A stretch of 25,693 nt of DNA from Bradyrhizobium sp. (GTDB lineage Bacteria; Pseudomonadota; Alphaproteobacteria; Rhizobiales; Xanthobacteraceae). Below, piece after piece: positions 15,484 through 22,873 of the stretch (position 1 is the first letter of the stretch; the number at the start of each line of letters is the position of its first letter). Under the pieces are notes generated by a model. That model did no database searches, was not told the DNA's origin, and saw nothing but the letters and a program-made list of their open reading frames with translations. Both the position numbers and the translations under genes were made by a program. The stretch covers positions 1-25,693 of the forward strand of contig JAQGKC010000492.1 in assembly GCA_028290305.1 (NCBI GenBank), given 5' to 3'.

Positions 15484-16475
15484 TCATCGATGTTCACGCC
15501 CACGCCCTCACGCGCGAATTCCTCAGCGAACTCGCGCGTGACAATACGCTCGGAATCGAGACCAAAGGCGACGGCTTCGGATTTGGCGGCTACGGCCCGC
15601 TCGATCCGTTGCTATACGATGTGCAAGGAGCGGCCGAGAGCCTTGTCGCGCGGGACATCACGCTGCAGCTGGTGTCGCCGCCGCCGCGCATCGTCAGTCA
15701 TGCGAGCTGGGGCGCCGATCGCGCCTTTGCCCGCCGGCTGAACCGTCAGACCGCTGATTTCGTCAAGCAGGCCGGCAGCCGTCATGGCGGTCTCGCGGTG
15801 CCCGCTCTGACCGAACCCGAATTTGCCGTCGCCGAAATCAGCCGTGCTCTCGACGAGGATGGCCTCACTGGTGTGGCGCTGCCCACGACAGCCGTGGGAC
15901 GGCCGCTCGATGATCCGGCTTTCGAACCGCTGTTCGCCGAATGCGCGCGCCGTGGCGTCATCGTGTTCATGCATCCGACCACCGGCGTCGAGCGTCCTGC
16001 TTTCGGCCAGTACACCATGCTGCAACTGGTCGGATGGCCATCGGAAACCGCACTGTGCGTCTCGCGCCTGATCTTCGCCGGCGTGTTCGAGCGGCATCCC
16101 GGATTGAAGCTCGTGCTGGCGCACGGCGGCGGCACGCTGGCCATGCTCGCGGGTCGACTCGATCTCGCCTATGAGGCGCCGCACTACGAAGCCAATCCGG
16201 ATTGCCGCAAGAACATATCGCGGCCGCCAAGCTCGTATCTGAAGCAGATCTACTTCGACACCGTCGTCGCGCACCCGGCGGCGCTACGCTATTTGATCGA
16301 ACTGGTCGGCCACGAGCAAATCGTGTTCGGTTCGGACTTCCCGTTCGAGATCGGCGATCCCGTCGGCGCCAAGGCGCTACCCGCGATTGCCAAACTGCCG
16401 GACAATGTCGCAGCCGATATTCTCTACAACAACGCCGCAAAGATCCTGTCCGGTGCAAAGGCGGGACGTAAATGA
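15480..16475 (+). CDS. Amidohydrolase_2 / ACMSD-like metal-dependent hydrolase or decarboxylase
   Basis: The 331-residue protein resembles 2-amino-3-carboxymuconate-6-semialdehyde decarboxylase (ACMSD) and related amidohydrolase_2 enzymes. Metal ligands are visible in order: His6 and His8 (IDVHAHAL), His165 (VFMHPTTG), His215 (LVLAHGGGTLAMLAGRLD) and Asp286 (IVFGSDFPFEIGDP). The AHGGG and GSDFPFEIGD blocks are close to ACMSD. Members decarboxylate or hydrolyse small carboxylated substrates using one zinc ion. It is coupled to the binding-protein gene and to atzG by ATGA overlaps. ACMSD belongs to the 3-hydroxyanthranilate branch of tryptophan breakdown, but the needed monooxygenase and dioxygenase are not in this window. 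A role in the same pathway as the hydantoinase-like enzyme is more likely. The exact reaction is open. Confidence 0.88.
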   Translation: MIIDVHAHALTREFLSELARDNTLGIETKGDGFGFGGYGPLDPLLYDVQGAAESLVARDITLQLVSPPPRIVSHASWGADRAFARRLNRQTADFVKQAGSRHGGLAVPALTEPEFAVAEISRALDEDGLTGVALPTTAVGRPLDDPAFEPLFAECARRGVIVFMHPTTGVERPAFGQYTMLQLVGWPSETALCVSRLIFAGVFERHPGLKLVLAHGGGTLAMLAGRLDLAYEAPHYEANPDCRKNISRPPSSYLKQIYFDTVVAHPAALRYLIELVGHEQIVFGSDFPFEIGDPVGAKALPAIAKLPDNVAADILYNNAAKILSGAKAGRK

Positions 16476-16666
16476 GCGGGCAGGGCGATCCAATCGACTG
16501 GAATGCGTATCTCGACATCATGGGCACGATGATCGGCATGCCCGTTCCTGTCGGTCATCGCGAGGCCACCATCGCACAGCTCAAGCTCAACGCCGTGATT
16601 GCACAGCCGCTGCTGGCCTTCGACATGCCGGAAGGCACCAATCCCGCACCGGTCTTCAAGCCTTGA
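16472..16666 (+). CDS. atzG: AtzG-like small subunit (DUF4089 family)
   Basis: The 64-residue protein fits the AtzG/DUF4089 family: YLDIMGTMIGMPVP at the start, HREATIAQLKLNAVIAQPLLAFDMPE and a short tail with EGTNPAPVFKP. In the cyanuric-acid pathway AtzG forms a complex with the amidase AtzE and is needed for its stability. Here the gene begins inside the stop of the ACMSD-like gene (ATGA) and ends inside the start of the amidase (TTGA), exactly the arrangement expected for a two-subunit enzyme. It has no catalytic motif. The assignment rests on length, sequence pattern and the neighbour. Confidence 0.85.
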   Translation: MSGQGDPIDWNAYLDIMGTMIGMPVPVGHREATIAQLKLNAVIAQPLLAFDMPEGTNPAPVFKP

Positions 16667-18030
16667 CCAAAAACCCGGCCTTGGAGATTGCGGCTCGCGT
16701 TCTCGAGCGAAAGCAGTCGGCGCGATCGGTCGTCGAAGCGACGCTCGCGGACATTTCCAAGCGAGATCGCGATATTAACGCGTTCACGCAGGTGACGGCC
16801 GAACGCGCGCTGTCTGAGGCTGCGCAAGTCGATGCCGCGATTGGAGCGGGGCGCAATCCCGGGCCATTGGCCGGTGTGCCGTTCGCAGTGAAGGATCTGT
16901 TTGACATAGCCGGCGTACCGACGAAAGCGGGATCGAAAATCCATGCCGCGCGCCGGCCGGCTGAGCGCGATGCGACCGCAGTCAGGCGCCTGAACGCTGC
17001 AGGCGCCGTTCTGGTCGGCGCGCTCAACATGGAAGAGTATGCCTACGGCTTCTACACCGATAACCCGCATCACGGCCGCACGCTCAATCCACATGATCGA
17101 ACGCGCACCGCCGGCGGCTCGGCCGCGGCCGTTGCGGCCGGCCTTGTGCCGATCGCGCTCGGCTCCGACACCAACGGCTCGATCCGGGTGCCGTCGTCGT
17201 TCTGCGGAATCTTTGGGTTGAAGCCGACCTACGGCCGCTTGAGCCGGGCTGGCTCGTTGCTGTTCGTTTCCAGCCTCGACCATATCGGTCCGCTGGCGCA
17301 GGGCGTCGGCGATCTTGCCGCGGTCTATGACGCCTTGCAGGGGCCGGATTCGGACGACGCCGTCTGCGCGCAACGGGCACCCGAACCTGTGGCAGGTTTG
17401 CTCGGCAAGGGACGCGACGGTCTCCGGATCGCCGTCGCCGGCGGCTATTTCGCCGAGATGCTGTCCCCGGAAAGCAAAGCCGCTGTCGATGCTGCCTCGC
17501 AGAGCCTGGGTGTCGTCGATACCGTCGATATTCCCGGTAGCGATGCCGCGCGCGCGGCGGCCTATGTCATCACCAGTGTCGAAGCGGCGCGCGAGCGCTT
17601 CACGGAGCTGCACGATCGGATCGACGATTTCGATCCCAACACGCGCTATCGCTTTCTCGCCGGCGCCTTCTTGCCTGCAGACTGGTACGTCAAGGCACAG
17701 CAATTCCGGCGCTGGTACAGCCGGCAGCTTGCGGGCCTGTTCCAGCATTGGGACGTGATCCTGGCGCCGGTCGCTCCCATTCCGGCGCCTTGCTTCACCG
17801 ATCAGAGCATCATCATCGACGGGAAAGAACTTGCACTTCGGCCGTTGCTCGGCCGGTTCGTGCAGGCGCTCGCACCGGCTGGTCTGCCGATTGTGGTTGC
17901 GCCGTTCGTGAAGCGCGGTGCCTTGCCCGTCGGGGTTCAAATTGTCGCGGCGCCCTTCAAGGAGGATCACGCCTTAAGAGTGGCCCGGGCGTTGGAAAGT
18001 TCAGGCCTGTTTGGTCCGCTTTCGCTTTGA
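16663..18030 (+). CDS. atzE: AtzE-like amidase (amidase-signature family) with shortened Gly/Ser loop
   Basis: The 455-residue protein has the AtzE length and fold. The catalytic Lys77 is in VPFAVKDLFD, the cis-Ser153 in TAGGSAAAV and the nucleophile Ser173 in GSDTNGSIRVPSS. NMEEYAYGFYTDNPHHGRTLNPHD is the usual block before the signature. The start is TTG at 16663, overlapping the atzG stop as TTGA; no ATG gives a sensible N-terminus. AtzE hydrolyses 1-carboxybiuret; here another amide is likely, because cyanuric acid hydrolase and allophanate hydrolase are absent. Oddity: between cis-Ser and nucleophile there are 20 residues instead of the usual 24, because GGS is followed directly by AAAV where family members have GGS-S/G-S/G-G-S-AAAV. 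This could reduce or change activity. Confidence 0.9.
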   Translation: MTKNPALEIAARVLERKQSARSVVEATLADISKRDRDINAFTQVTAERALSEAAQVDAAIGAGRNPGPLAGVPFAVKDLFDIAGVPTKAGSKIHAARRPAERDATAVRRLNAAGAVLVGALNMEEYAYGFYTDNPHHGRTLNPHDRTRTAGGSAAAVAAGLVPIALGSDTNGSIRVPSSFCGIFGLKPTYGRLSRAGSLLFVSSLDHIGPLAQGVGDLAAVYDALQGPDSDDAVCAQRAPEPVAGLLGKGRDGLRIAVAGGYFAEMLSPESKAAVDAASQSLGVVDTVDIPGSDAARAAAYVITSVEAARERFTELHDRIDDFDPNTRYRFLAGAFLPADWYVKAQQFRRWYSRQLAGLFQHWDVILAPVAPIPAPCFTDQSIIIDGKELALRPLLGRFVQALAPAGLPIVVAPFVKRGALPVGVQIVAAPFKEDHALRVARALESSGLFGPLSL

Positions 18031-18032
18031 AT

Positions 18033-19286
18033 CTAGGTCACGGCATGACGTTGGCCATAGCGCGGATCCCGCCACACCTCCGCGTGAAAGCACTCCGCCA
18101 GTATCGCGGCGGCATCCCAGACATCTCGAAAGCGAAGATAAAGCGGCGCGAAACCGAAGCGCATGATGTCGGGCGCGCGAAAATCACCGATGACGCCACG
18201 TTCGATCATCGCCTGCACGATCGAGTAGCCGTTATCGAAAGCGATCGCGACCTGGCTGCCGCGCAGCGACCGCCGGCGGGGGGTTACGATGTCGAGATTC
18301 GGTAGTAGCGCGGTTATGCGCGCCATGAAGAGTTCGGTAAGAGCCAGACTCTTCTCTCTTAACGCCGCGACTTCGACGCCCTCCAGCGCATCGAGAGCGG
18401 CATCGACGCCGCGCAGCGAGATGATCGGCGGCGTTCCGCACAGAAAGCGCTTGATGCCGGCATCGGGCCGGAAATCGCGGTCGAATGCAAAAGGAGCCAC
18501 GTGCCCCCACCAGCCCGACAGGGGATGCCGGGCGGTGGCCTGATGCGTCTTTGCGACGGATATGAAGGCAGGCGACCCGGGGCCGCCATTGAGATATTTG
18601 TAGGTGCAGCCGACCGCAAAATCGATGGCGTGCCGGTCGAATGCGATTTCAATCACGCCGGCGGAATGACAGAGATCCCATACGATCAACGCGCCTGATT
18701 TGTGAACCTGTTCGGTAATGGCGGCCACGTCGAGCAGCGCACCGGTGCGATAGTCAACGTGCGAAAGCACGACGACCGCGACCCGTTCGTCAAGCAGCGC
18801 TTCAACGGATGGTCCGTCCGCGCCCACCAATCGCCGCTGCATCGGCCGGCCCGCGGACGTCATGGCGCCTTCGATGATGTAGAGGTCTGTTGGAAAGGAC
18901 GCCGCTTCCGCAATCACCACACCGCGATCAGGCCGCAGCCCGATCGCGGCATGAACGGCCTTGTACAGATTGATCGACGTGGTGTCGCACACGACCGTCT
19001 GCCCGGAAGCCGCGCCGATCAGGGCGCCGATACGGTCGCCGAGCCGGAGCGGCATGTCGAACCATCCGGCGGAATTCCAGCTCTTGATCAGATCCTGGCC
19101 CCACTCCTGTTCGATGGTGCGGTTGAGCGCGCCTGCTGCCGCGCGCGGCATCGGTCCCAGCGAATTGCCGTCGAGGTAGACCAGGCCGTCCGGAATGACG
19201 AAGCGATCGCGCAAAGCCCCGAGCGGATCGCTCGCGTCGCGCGCAATACATGCGTCGCGCGAAACAGGGGTATCGGGCGGCATCAT
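18033..19286 (-). CDS. kynU: Kynureninase
   Basis: The 417-residue, fold-type I PLP enzyme matches kynureninase in length and motifs: YLDGNSLGPMPRAA near residue 38, the phosphate loop region CDTTSINLYKA near 100, Asp204 and His207 in IVWDLCHSAG, the Schiff-base Lys230 in CTYKYLNGGPGSPAF and the GTPPIISLRGVDAAL block. It cleaves kynurenine to anthranilate and alanine in the cytoplasm. GAGG stands seven bases before the ATG at 19286. It is divergent from kynA with 211 bp between the starts, so a shared control region is likely. Its stop is only 2 bp from the stop of the AtzE gene, with no terminator between. Confidence 0.95.
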   Translation of the reverse strand: MMPPDTPVSRDACIARDASDPLGALRDRFVIPDGLVYLDGNSLGPMPRAAAGALNRTIEQEWGQDLIKSWNSAGWFDMPLRLGDRIGALIGAASGQTVVCDTTSINLYKAVHAAIGLRPDRGVVIAEAASFPTDLYIIEGAMTSAGRPMQRRLVGADGPSVEALLDERVAVVVLSHVDYRTGALLDVAAITEQVHKSGALIVWDLCHSAGVIEIAFDRHAIDFAVGCTYKYLNGGPGSPAFISVAKTHQATARHPLSGWWGHVAPFAFDRDFRPDAGIKRFLCGTPPIISLRGVDAALDALEGVEVAALREKSLALTELFMARITALLPNLDIVTPRRRSLRGSQVAIAFDNGYSIVQAMIERGVIGDFRAPDIMRFGFAPLYLRFRDVWDAAAILAECFHAEVWRDPRYGQRHAVT

Positions 19287-19497
19287 TTACGAACCTCACA
19301 AACGGTCGAAAGGTGAGCCGCGCGTCTCATGGCTCGTACGCTGAAAAACCTTGCCGACACAAACAGCATAAAACGCGCTGGCAAAATGGCAACGCTTGTT
19401 GCTCATAACGCGATGGACATTCCGATTGACACCAAAAACCCATCCTTTTACGTTTCAAGCAATTATCAATCGGCCGGCCGGGAACAGCGATGCGACG
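19287..19497. promoter_or_regulatory. kynU-kynA divergent control region
   Basis: This 211-bp gap is more AT-rich than its surroundings. On the plus strand a perfect TTGACA (19426-19431) is followed after 17 bp by TACGTT (19449-19454), a plausible sigma70 promoter for kynA with a leader of about 35 nt. I found no convincing long palindrome and no leader peptide with tryptophan codons. The kynU promoter must lie in the left part, but no good hexamers stand out. Confidence 0.5.
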
Positions 19498-20295
19498 ATG
19501 AGCTTTCGCGATGGCATGTCTTATTCAGACTATCTTGGGCTCGACAAGATTCTGAATGCGCAGCAACCGCTCTCCACGGCCCACGACGAGATATTGTTCA
19601 TCATCCAGCATCAGACATCCGAACTCTGGATGAAGCTTGCCATCCATGAGTTGAGTGTCACCTGTCAGTTGATCGCGGCGGACAATCTGCAGCCGGCCTT
19701 CAAGACGCTGTCGCGGGTATCCCGCATTCTCGAGCAGCTTAATTCAGCCTGGGACGTGCTGCGCACGATGACGCCCAGCGAATACACCCAATTTCGTGAG
19801 TCGCTCGGGAAGTCGTCCGGCTTCCAGTCCTATCAATATCGCCTGATCGAGTTCCTTTCCGGTAACAAAAATGCCGCGATGATGCGCCCCCATGCGCACG
19901 ACCAATCGATCATGGAGCGCCTGGAAGCGGCCCGTCAGGCGCCGAGCATTTACGATCTCACGATACAGGTCCTTGATCGCCGCGGCTTCAACATCGACCG
20001 GGATGTCATCGAACGCGACGTCTCGGTTTCCCACGTCGCCAATGACAGCGTTCGGGCTGCTTGGTTGTCGGTCTATCGCGATCCCTCTCATTTCTGGGAG
20101 CTTTACGAACTCGCCGAAAAGCTGGTGGATTTTGAGGATTATTTCCGACGCTGGCGCTTCAATCATGTGACGACGGTTGAGCGGGTCATCGGCTTCAAGC
20201 GAGGCACGGGCGGCACGTCGGGTGTGTCCTATTTGCGGAACATGCTGGACGTGGTGCTGTTTCCCGAGCTTTGGCAGGTGAGGACCGAACTGTAA
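19498..20295 (+). CDS. kynA: Tryptophan 2,3-dioxygenase
   Basis: The 265-residue haem enzyme opens the indole ring of L-tryptophan to N-formylkynurenine. Family blocks are [41 protein letters not shown] and [27 protein letters not shown]. Taking the Xanthomonas enzyme as reference, the distal His55, Tyr113, Arg117, Ser124, proximal haem His240 and Thr254 correspond to His38, Tyr96, Arg100, Ser107, His223 and Thr237 here, with identical spacing, so the active site looks complete. The N-terminus is about 17 residues shorter than in that enzyme. The ATG at 19498 was chosen because the upstream in-frame stretch has no family similarity. The stop overlaps the kynB start (TAATG). Confidence 0.95.
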   Translation: MSFRDGMSYSDYLGLDKILNAQQPLSTAHDEILFIIQHQTSELWMKLAIHELSVTCQLIAADNLQPAFKTLSRVSRILEQLNSAWDVLRTMTPSEYTQFRESLGKSSGFQSYQYRLIEFLSGNKNAAMMRPHAHDQSIMERLEAARQAPSIYDLTIQVLDRRGFNIDRDVIERDVSVSHVANDSVRAAWLSVYRDPSHFWELYELAEKLVDFEDYFRRWRFNHVTTVERVIGFKRGTGGTSGVSYLRNMLDVVLFPELWQVRTEL

Positions 20296-20915
20296 TGGTC
20301 CTGATCGACATCTCGCCATCGCTCCGCGTCGGTATGGGCGTGTTTCCCGGTGACGCCGCTTTTCAGACCGCTCGGACATTCACGATTGGGCCCGATTGCC
20401 CCGTCAACGTTGCTGAGATTGCGATGTCGACGCATTGCGGAGCGCACGCGGATGCGCCGCTGCATTACGATCCCAACGGCGCCAGTATCGATCAACTCGA
20501 TCTTGCCGACTTTATCGGCCCGGCCAGAGTCATCGACGCGCGTGGCGACAAGCCCCTCTGTTGTTTTGACGAAATCTCTGGCGCCCTTGATGGCGCGCCA
20601 CCAAGACTGCTTTTCAGATTGATGGACCGGCTCGATCCGATGCTCTGGCCCGCGGGTTTCCGCGCGCTGGATCCGGACGCCGTGGAGCGCTTGGCCCTTC
20701 GCGGCACACGCCTGATAGGCGTGGATGTTCCGTCGATCGATCCCGAGACGTCGAAGGATCTACCCTCCCACATGGTCTGCCGCGCGCACGATCTTCGAAT
20801 CATCGAGAATCTTGTGCTGGCCGATGTTGCTCCCGGCGATTATGAACTGATCGCGCTTCCGTTGAAGCTCTGGGGCCTGGACGCCGCGCCCGTGCGCGCC
20901 GTACTTCGGCGGTAA
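20295..20915 (+). CDS. kynB: Kynurenine formamidase
   Basis: The 206-residue protein belongs to the cyclase/KynB metal hydrolases. The metal motif HCGAHADAPLHY gives His47, His51, Asp53 and His57; the Ala at the third variable place agrees with what I recall of KynB proteins, whereas other cyclases have Thr. The N-terminal LIDISPSLRVGMGVFPGD and the C-terminal VLADVAPGDYELIALPLKLWGLDAAPVRAVL are KynB-like. It hydrolyses N-formylkynurenine, the product of the upstream dioxygenase, to kynurenine and formate. It begins in the kynA stop (TAATG) and ends in another TAATG with the following frame, so the genes are tightly coupled. Confidence 0.94.
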   Translation: MVLIDISPSLRVGMGVFPGDAAFQTARTFTIGPDCPVNVAEIAMSTHCGAHADAPLHYDPNGASIDQLDLADFIGPARVIDARGDKPLCCFDEISGALDGAPPRLLFRLMDRLDPMLWPAGFRALDPDAVERLALRGTRLIGVDVPSIDPETSKDLPSHMVCRAHDLRIIENLVLADVAPGDYELIALPLKLWGLDAAPVRAVLRR

Positions 20916-20950
20916 TGGCAGATTTGGTAGCAGACCTGGTAAAGGACATC

Positions 20951-21763
20951 ATGGCGAACTCAGTGAAGCGCGTTGCGGTCGCGGGACTTGGACCCATTGG
21001 GAACAAGGTCGTGGAGGCGCTGGACCAGGGCATCAATGGATTGGTTCTCGCCGCCGTTTCGGTGCAAAGTCCCGACAAGCATCGCAACCGGCTTGCCGGC
21101 TTGAAAAAACCACCTGAAATCCTGCCGATCGAGGCGCTCTCCGATGTCGCCGACATCGTGATCGAGTGCGCGCCGAGCAAGCTTCTGAGGTCGATCGTTG
21201 CGCCGTTTGTGGGAAGCGGAAAGACCGCGGTCGTTCTCAGCGCCGGCGCGCTTCTCGACAACGAAGACTTGATCGAGCTCGCGAAGCAAAATGGCGGTCA
21301 AATCGTGGTACCGACGGGGGCGCTGATCGGTCTCGACGCCGTCACCGCGGCCGCGGTCGGGACCATCCATTCGGTCCGGATGGTCACCCGAAAGCCGGTC
21401 CGGGGGCTCGTCGGCGCGCCTTATATTGTCGAAAACAACATCGACATCGAGAAGATCACCGAACCACTCCGGATCTTCGAGGGCACGGCGCGGGAGGCCG
21501 CAAAGGGATTCCCGGCAAACCTGAATGTGGCTGTCGCGCTATCGCTGGCCGGAATAGGTCCCGACCGAACCAGACTGGAGATCTGGGCCGATCCCGCACT
21601 GACGCGCAACATGCATCGCATTGACGTGGACTCCGATTCCGCGCGCTTTTCGATGTCGATCGAGAATATCCCGTCGGAAAACCCCAAGACCGGTCTCATC
21701 ACTGCGCTCTCCGTCGTTGCTTATCTGCGTAAGCTGGGCGCCTCTCTTCGCGTCGGGACCTGA
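20951..21763 (+). CDS. nadX: Aspartate dehydrogenase-like NAD(P)-dependent oxidoreductase (NadX family)
   Basis: The 270-residue protein starts with a Rossmann motif GLGPIG (12-17), continues ADIVIECAPSKLLR, then PTGALIGLDAVTAAAVG with TRKPVRGLVGAP. The C-terminal NadX pattern is EGTAREAAKGFPANLNVAVALSLAG, ADP, RNMH (catalytic His222) and NPKTG. Aspartate dehydrogenase converts L-aspartate to iminoaspartate, a precursor of quinolinate and NAD, or works in the aminating direction. AAAGGA precedes the ATG at 20951. An in-frame ATG at 20915, overlapping the kynB stop as TAATG, would add 12 residues and is the main alternative. Its place behind kynAB is unusual, and a related amino-acid substrate is possible. 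Confidence 0.88.
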   Translation: MANSVKRVAVAGLGPIGNKVVEALDQGINGLVLAAVSVQSPDKHRNRLAGLKKPPEILPIEALSDVADIVIECAPSKLLRSIVAPFVGSGKTAVVLSAGALLDNEDLIELAKQNGGQIVVPTGALIGLDAVTAAAVGTIHSVRMVTRKPVRGLVGAPYIVENNIDIEKITEPLRIFEGTAREAAKGFPANLNVAVALSLAGIGPDRTRLEIWADPALTRNMHRIDVDSDSARFSMSIENIPSENPKTGLITALSVVAYLRKLGASLRVGT

Positions 21764-21802
21764 GCGGGGGTGCCAGTTTGATCGTGGCTCAAGCCCTTCT
21801 CC

Positions 21803-22705
21803 TCAATCCTTCGTGGCCTTCATTCTGCCAACGAGAAGGTCGGCCACCAGGCGGCCGGATGGCGACATGTTGCGCGTGGCTAGTTGAACGAGGGTGACTT
21901 GCGTCGCTTCCAGGCGTTTGTCCCGCAGCGGAACGGCCACCAGCAATCCTGCTTCCAGCGAGGGCATCGCGGTATCGCGGGGGAGAAAGGTGGCGAGATC
22001 GGTGCGCGCGGCAAGCGTCTGGGCGAAGGTGAGCGAATTCGTTTCGTTACAGATTTCGAGCCGTATCTTGCTGTTCGCGCAGGCCCGGTCGATTTCCTGC
22101 CGGATGCCGAACGACGGATCCGGCACGACAACACGCAAGCCCGCGAGATCCTTCACCGAGCAATAGTTTCTGCCCGCCAGGGGATGACGCGGCGAGACGA
22201 TCAGGCACAGCGATTGCCGCATGCGCGCCAGTTCGATCAGGTCGCGCCGCGGCGAACGGCCGAACACCAGGCCGAGATCGACGTCGTTGTGCCCCACCAT
22301 CTCGGCGACGTCGCGTGAGCCCATCACCGTGGTGGAGATCGAAATACCGGGATAGTCGCGGGCAAGATCGACCACAAAATTCGACAGGAAGCTTGATAGC
22401 ATGCCCTCGACGGTCGCGATCTTGACCTGACCGCGTCGCAGGGTATCGAACTCCTGTACCTTGACCCGGATTCCGTCGAGTTGATTGCGGTTCTCGACTG
22501 CATAGCGATAGAGCAGGCGGCCGGCGTCGGTCAGGGCCATGCCGCGCGCGCCTCGCTCAAACAATTTGACCGACAATTCCTCTTCGATGGCCTGCACCTG
22601 CCGGCTGATGGCGCTGGGTGCGATCCGCAGCGACGCTGCGGCCTGCTTGATCGAGCCGCTCTCGGTCACCGCGCGGAAATATCTGACCGCGGTTGATTCA
22701 ATCAT
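21803..22705 (-). CDS. LysR-family transcriptional regulator
   Basis: The 300-residue protein has the LysR N-terminal helix-turn-helix: FRAVTESGSIKQAAASLRIAPSAISRQVQAIEEELSVKLFER, then the linker helix and a two-lobed effector domain (GQVKIATVEGMLSSFLSNFVVDLARDYPGI onward). It is divergent from the second LIV-type binding protein across a 168-bp gap that holds a T-N11-A box. It therefore most likely activates that importer in response to the imported ligand and represses itself. It converges with the nadX-like gene, with a 39-bp gap that shows no clear terminator. It may or may not also govern the kyn genes. Confidence 0.94.
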   Translation of the reverse strand: MIESTAVRYFRAVTESGSIKQAAASLRIAPSAISRQVQAIEEELSVKLFERGARGMALTDAGRLLYRYAVENRNQLDGIRVKVQEFDTLRRGQVKIATVEGMLSSFLSNFVVDLARDYPGISISTTVMGSRDVAEMVGHNDVDLGLVFGRSPRRDLIELARMRQSLCLIVSPRHPLAGRNYCSVKDLAGLRVVVPDPSFGIRQEIDRACANSKIRLEICNETNSLTFAQTLAARTDLATFLPRDTAMPSLEAGLLVAVPLRDKRLEATQVTLVQLATRNMSPSGRLVADLLVGRMKATKD

Positions 22706-22768
22706 TCGCCCCTCGAAATCCGGTTCGGTCCCGCTATGCCCAAGATCGTTGCAGGTATTGGCTAGCGT

Positions 22769-22816
22769 TCGAATTATTCGACCTCAAAGCTCTAATTTCA
22801 ATGCTTTTATTCGAAT
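22769..22816. promoter_or_regulatory. Candidate LysR binding region: T-N11-A palindrome plus phased half-sites
   Basis: TCGAATTATTCGA (22769-22781) is a perfect palindrome around one central base and has the LysR T-N11-A form. ATTCGA recurs at 22809 inside ATTCGAAT, 33 bp (three helical turns) from the copy at 22776. This fits a strong recognition site plus an activation site. It lies between lysR and the binding-protein gene. Binding is inferred. Confidence 0.5.
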
Positions 22817-22873
22817 GGCGGATTTGCGATGATTTTGGGCACTCTGGCCTTTGGGCCACATGGAGAAATTCGG

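Noticed and set aside
15480..16475. Naming the amidohydrolase as ACMSD of the tryptophan-to-NAD branch
   Set aside because: Motifs are ACMSD-like, but it sits in the hydantoinase/AtzGE operon and the enzymes that make the ACMSD substrate are not in the window, so only a family-level name is given.
16555..17970. Open frame of 471 codons on the minus strand opposite the amidase
   Set aside because: Same explanation: low-complexity Arg-rich translation opposite a clear amidase gene.
19329..19649. Open frame across the kynU-kynA gap as a leader or small gene
   Set aside because: It runs far into kynA in another frame, lacks a ribosome-binding site and motif, and its codon use does not look coding.
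21764..21802. GGCT-CA-AGCC repeat in the gap between the nadX-like gene and lysR as a terminator
   Set aside because: A 4-bp stem with a 2-nt loop cannot form a stable hairpin and no T-run follows.
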